Below the pieces are notes generated by a model. It searched no databases, had not been told where the DNA came from, and was given only the letters and a program-made list of their open reading frames with translations. A stretch of DNA of 64,000 nt, from the NCBI RefSeq assembly GCF_019343475.1, contig NZ_CP072453.1, forward strand, positions 2,790,001-2,854,000, in the 5' to 3' direction. This stretch comes from Providencia sp. R33. GTDB taxonomy: Bacteria > Pseudomonadota > Gammaproteobacteria > Enterobacterales > Enterobacteriaceae. This document shows, in pieces, positions 63,255 through 64,000 of the stretch; position 1 is the stretch's first letter; each line of letters starts with the position of its first letter. A program made the translations under genes and the position numbers.

Positions 63255-64000
63255 ATGAATAAAATGGATATTTTTGTCGGCGGAAAATGGCAATTGGGCC
63301 GCGGAAAAGAGATGCAATCACGTTTTCCTGGCGACAACCAGATTATTGCGACCCTAAATAGCGCCAGTCTTGAAGACGTCGAAGACGCCGTGATTGCCGC
63401 AGAAACCGCATGGAGAGAGCCCTCATGGCGGAATATGCCCGCCCACCAGCGTGCAGCTATTTTGTATAAAGTCAGTACCTTAATTGACGAACAGCGCGAA
63501 GAACTCACTCGCTTACAAACCTTGGATAACGGCAAGCCGTGGGCGGAAGCCCGTGGTCTTGTGATGAGTGCCGCGGCTACCGCACGTTATTTCGCTGCAG
63601 TCTGTGAAGTGTCGGGTGGCGAACTTCCCCCTCGCCGCCAAACAGATATCATGACAATAAGCACTTACCAACCTATTGGCGTTATTGCGGCGATCACTCC
63701 GTGGAACTCGCCGATTGCTAGTGATATGCAAAAAATTGCCCCAGCCATTGCCGCAGGGAACGCAGTCATATTGAAACCTGCGGAAGCAACGCCACTTATC
63801 TCGCTAAAACTCGCTGAAATCTTTGAGCAAGCGGGCTTACCTCGCGGCTTGTTGAGCGTACTACCGGGCAAAGGCTCAATTATCGGCGATGCCCTCGTTC
63901 GCCACCCTTTAGTGCGAAAAATCTCCTTCACAGGGGGCACCAATACAGGGCGACAACTGGCACATATTGCGGCAGATAAACTGATCACCACCTCATTAGA
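63255..64000 (+). CDS. Aldehyde dehydrogenase (3' end cut by window)
   Basis: The first 248 residues are visible. The N-terminal ALDH marks are FVGGKWQLGRGKEMQSRFPG, the NAD-binding PWNSPIASDMQKIAPAIAAGNAVILKPAEATP and the FTGGTNTG turn. The catalytic Glu and Cys lie beyond the edge. It probably oxidises an aldehyde or semialdehyde made by ring cleavage, and it is the last visible gene of the catabolic operon. CGGAGAAC precedes the ATG. Confidence 0.92.
   Translation, partial: MNKMDIFVGGKWQLGRGKEMQSRFPGDNQIIATLNSASLEDVEDAVIAAETAWREPSWRNMPAHQRAAILYKVSTLIDEQREELTRLQTLDNGKPWAEARGLVMSAAATARYFAAVCEVSGGELPPRRQTDIMTISTYQPIGVIAAITPWNSPIASDMQKIAPAIAAGNAVILKPAEATPLISLKLAEIFEQAGLPRGLLSVLPGKGSIIGDALVRHPLVRKISFTGGTNTGRQLAHIAADKLITTSL

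Noticed and set aside
1..64000. CRISPR arrays, prophage genes, integrases, tRNA or rRNA genes
   Set aside because: No regular spaced repeats, phage structural genes, integrase or transposase ORFs, or tRNA/rRNA sequences were recognised. The recombinase-like HTH protein at 53745 has no catalytic domain.

Overview
The window is a chromosomal segment of a low-GC member of the Morganellaceae, most likely Providencia (P. rettgeri-like). The reasons are an inducible urease operon (ureDABCEFG) with a divergent AraC-type ureR, E. coli-like hyb/hyp hydrogenase genes, and an enterobacterial Fur/FNR/CRP style of regulation. The species is an inference, since no rRNA or tRNA gene is present. Both edges cut genes: an MFS exporter on the left and an aldehyde dehydrogenase on the right.

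Layout. 1-3.9 kb: two DHA2-type MFS exporters, a small NTF2-like protein and a LysR regulator. 4-14.8 kb: metal acquisition. An IutA-like ferric-aerobactin receptor and a solute-binding protein are followed by an ABC importer operon (binding protein, permease, ATPase, then a cupin and a SAM methyltransferase). A divergent Crp/Fnr regulator and a second TonB receptor come next. Three Fur-like boxes lie here, and an identical 21-nt palindrome-containing element occurs at the regulator's own start codon and upstream of the second receptor. A 270-bp MITE-like element with 18-bp perfect terminal inverted repeats sits between the convergent regulator and receptor genes. 15.1-16.6 kb: a subtilisin-like protease without a signal peptide.

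16.7-40.8 kb is a nickel island: a NikABCDE/Ynt-type importer, ureR, ureDABCEFG, and one long operon hybOABCDE-hypABCDE, with hypF just upstream of it. UreE and HypB carry histidine-rich metal-binding tracts. A perfect FNR box lies upstream of hybO.

41.2-53.1 kb is the most striking region. It holds a serine-type secreted sulfatase, an OprD-like porin, a periplasmic SurE-like phosphatase, an anaerobic sulfatase-maturating radical SAM enzyme, a HAD phosphatase, a BglG/LicT antiterminator, a beta-glucoside PTS EIIBCA and a GH1 6-phospho-beta-glucosidase. Six copies of a RAT (ribonucleic antiterminator) element occur here, five fused to strong terminators, in front of nearly every transcription unit on both strands. 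This suggests one antiterminator controls the whole set, plausibly for periplasmic desulfation, PTS uptake and hydrolysis of a sulfated glucoside. CRP-like sites lie in both divergent promoter regions.

53.2-64 kb is a catabolic cluster: Rieske ferredoxin, a small HTH-like protein, Rieske oxygenase, two SDRs, an IclR regulator, a VOC extradiol dioxygenase, ferredoxin reductase, an MFS permease, a cupin, an alpha/beta hydrolase, an aspartate-dehydrogenase-like protein and an aldehyde dehydrogenase. It looks like an aromatic or cyclic-compound ring-cleavage pathway of unknown substrate. Two nearly identical palindromes (GTTTC-N6-GAAAC) in its promoter are candidate IclR operators.
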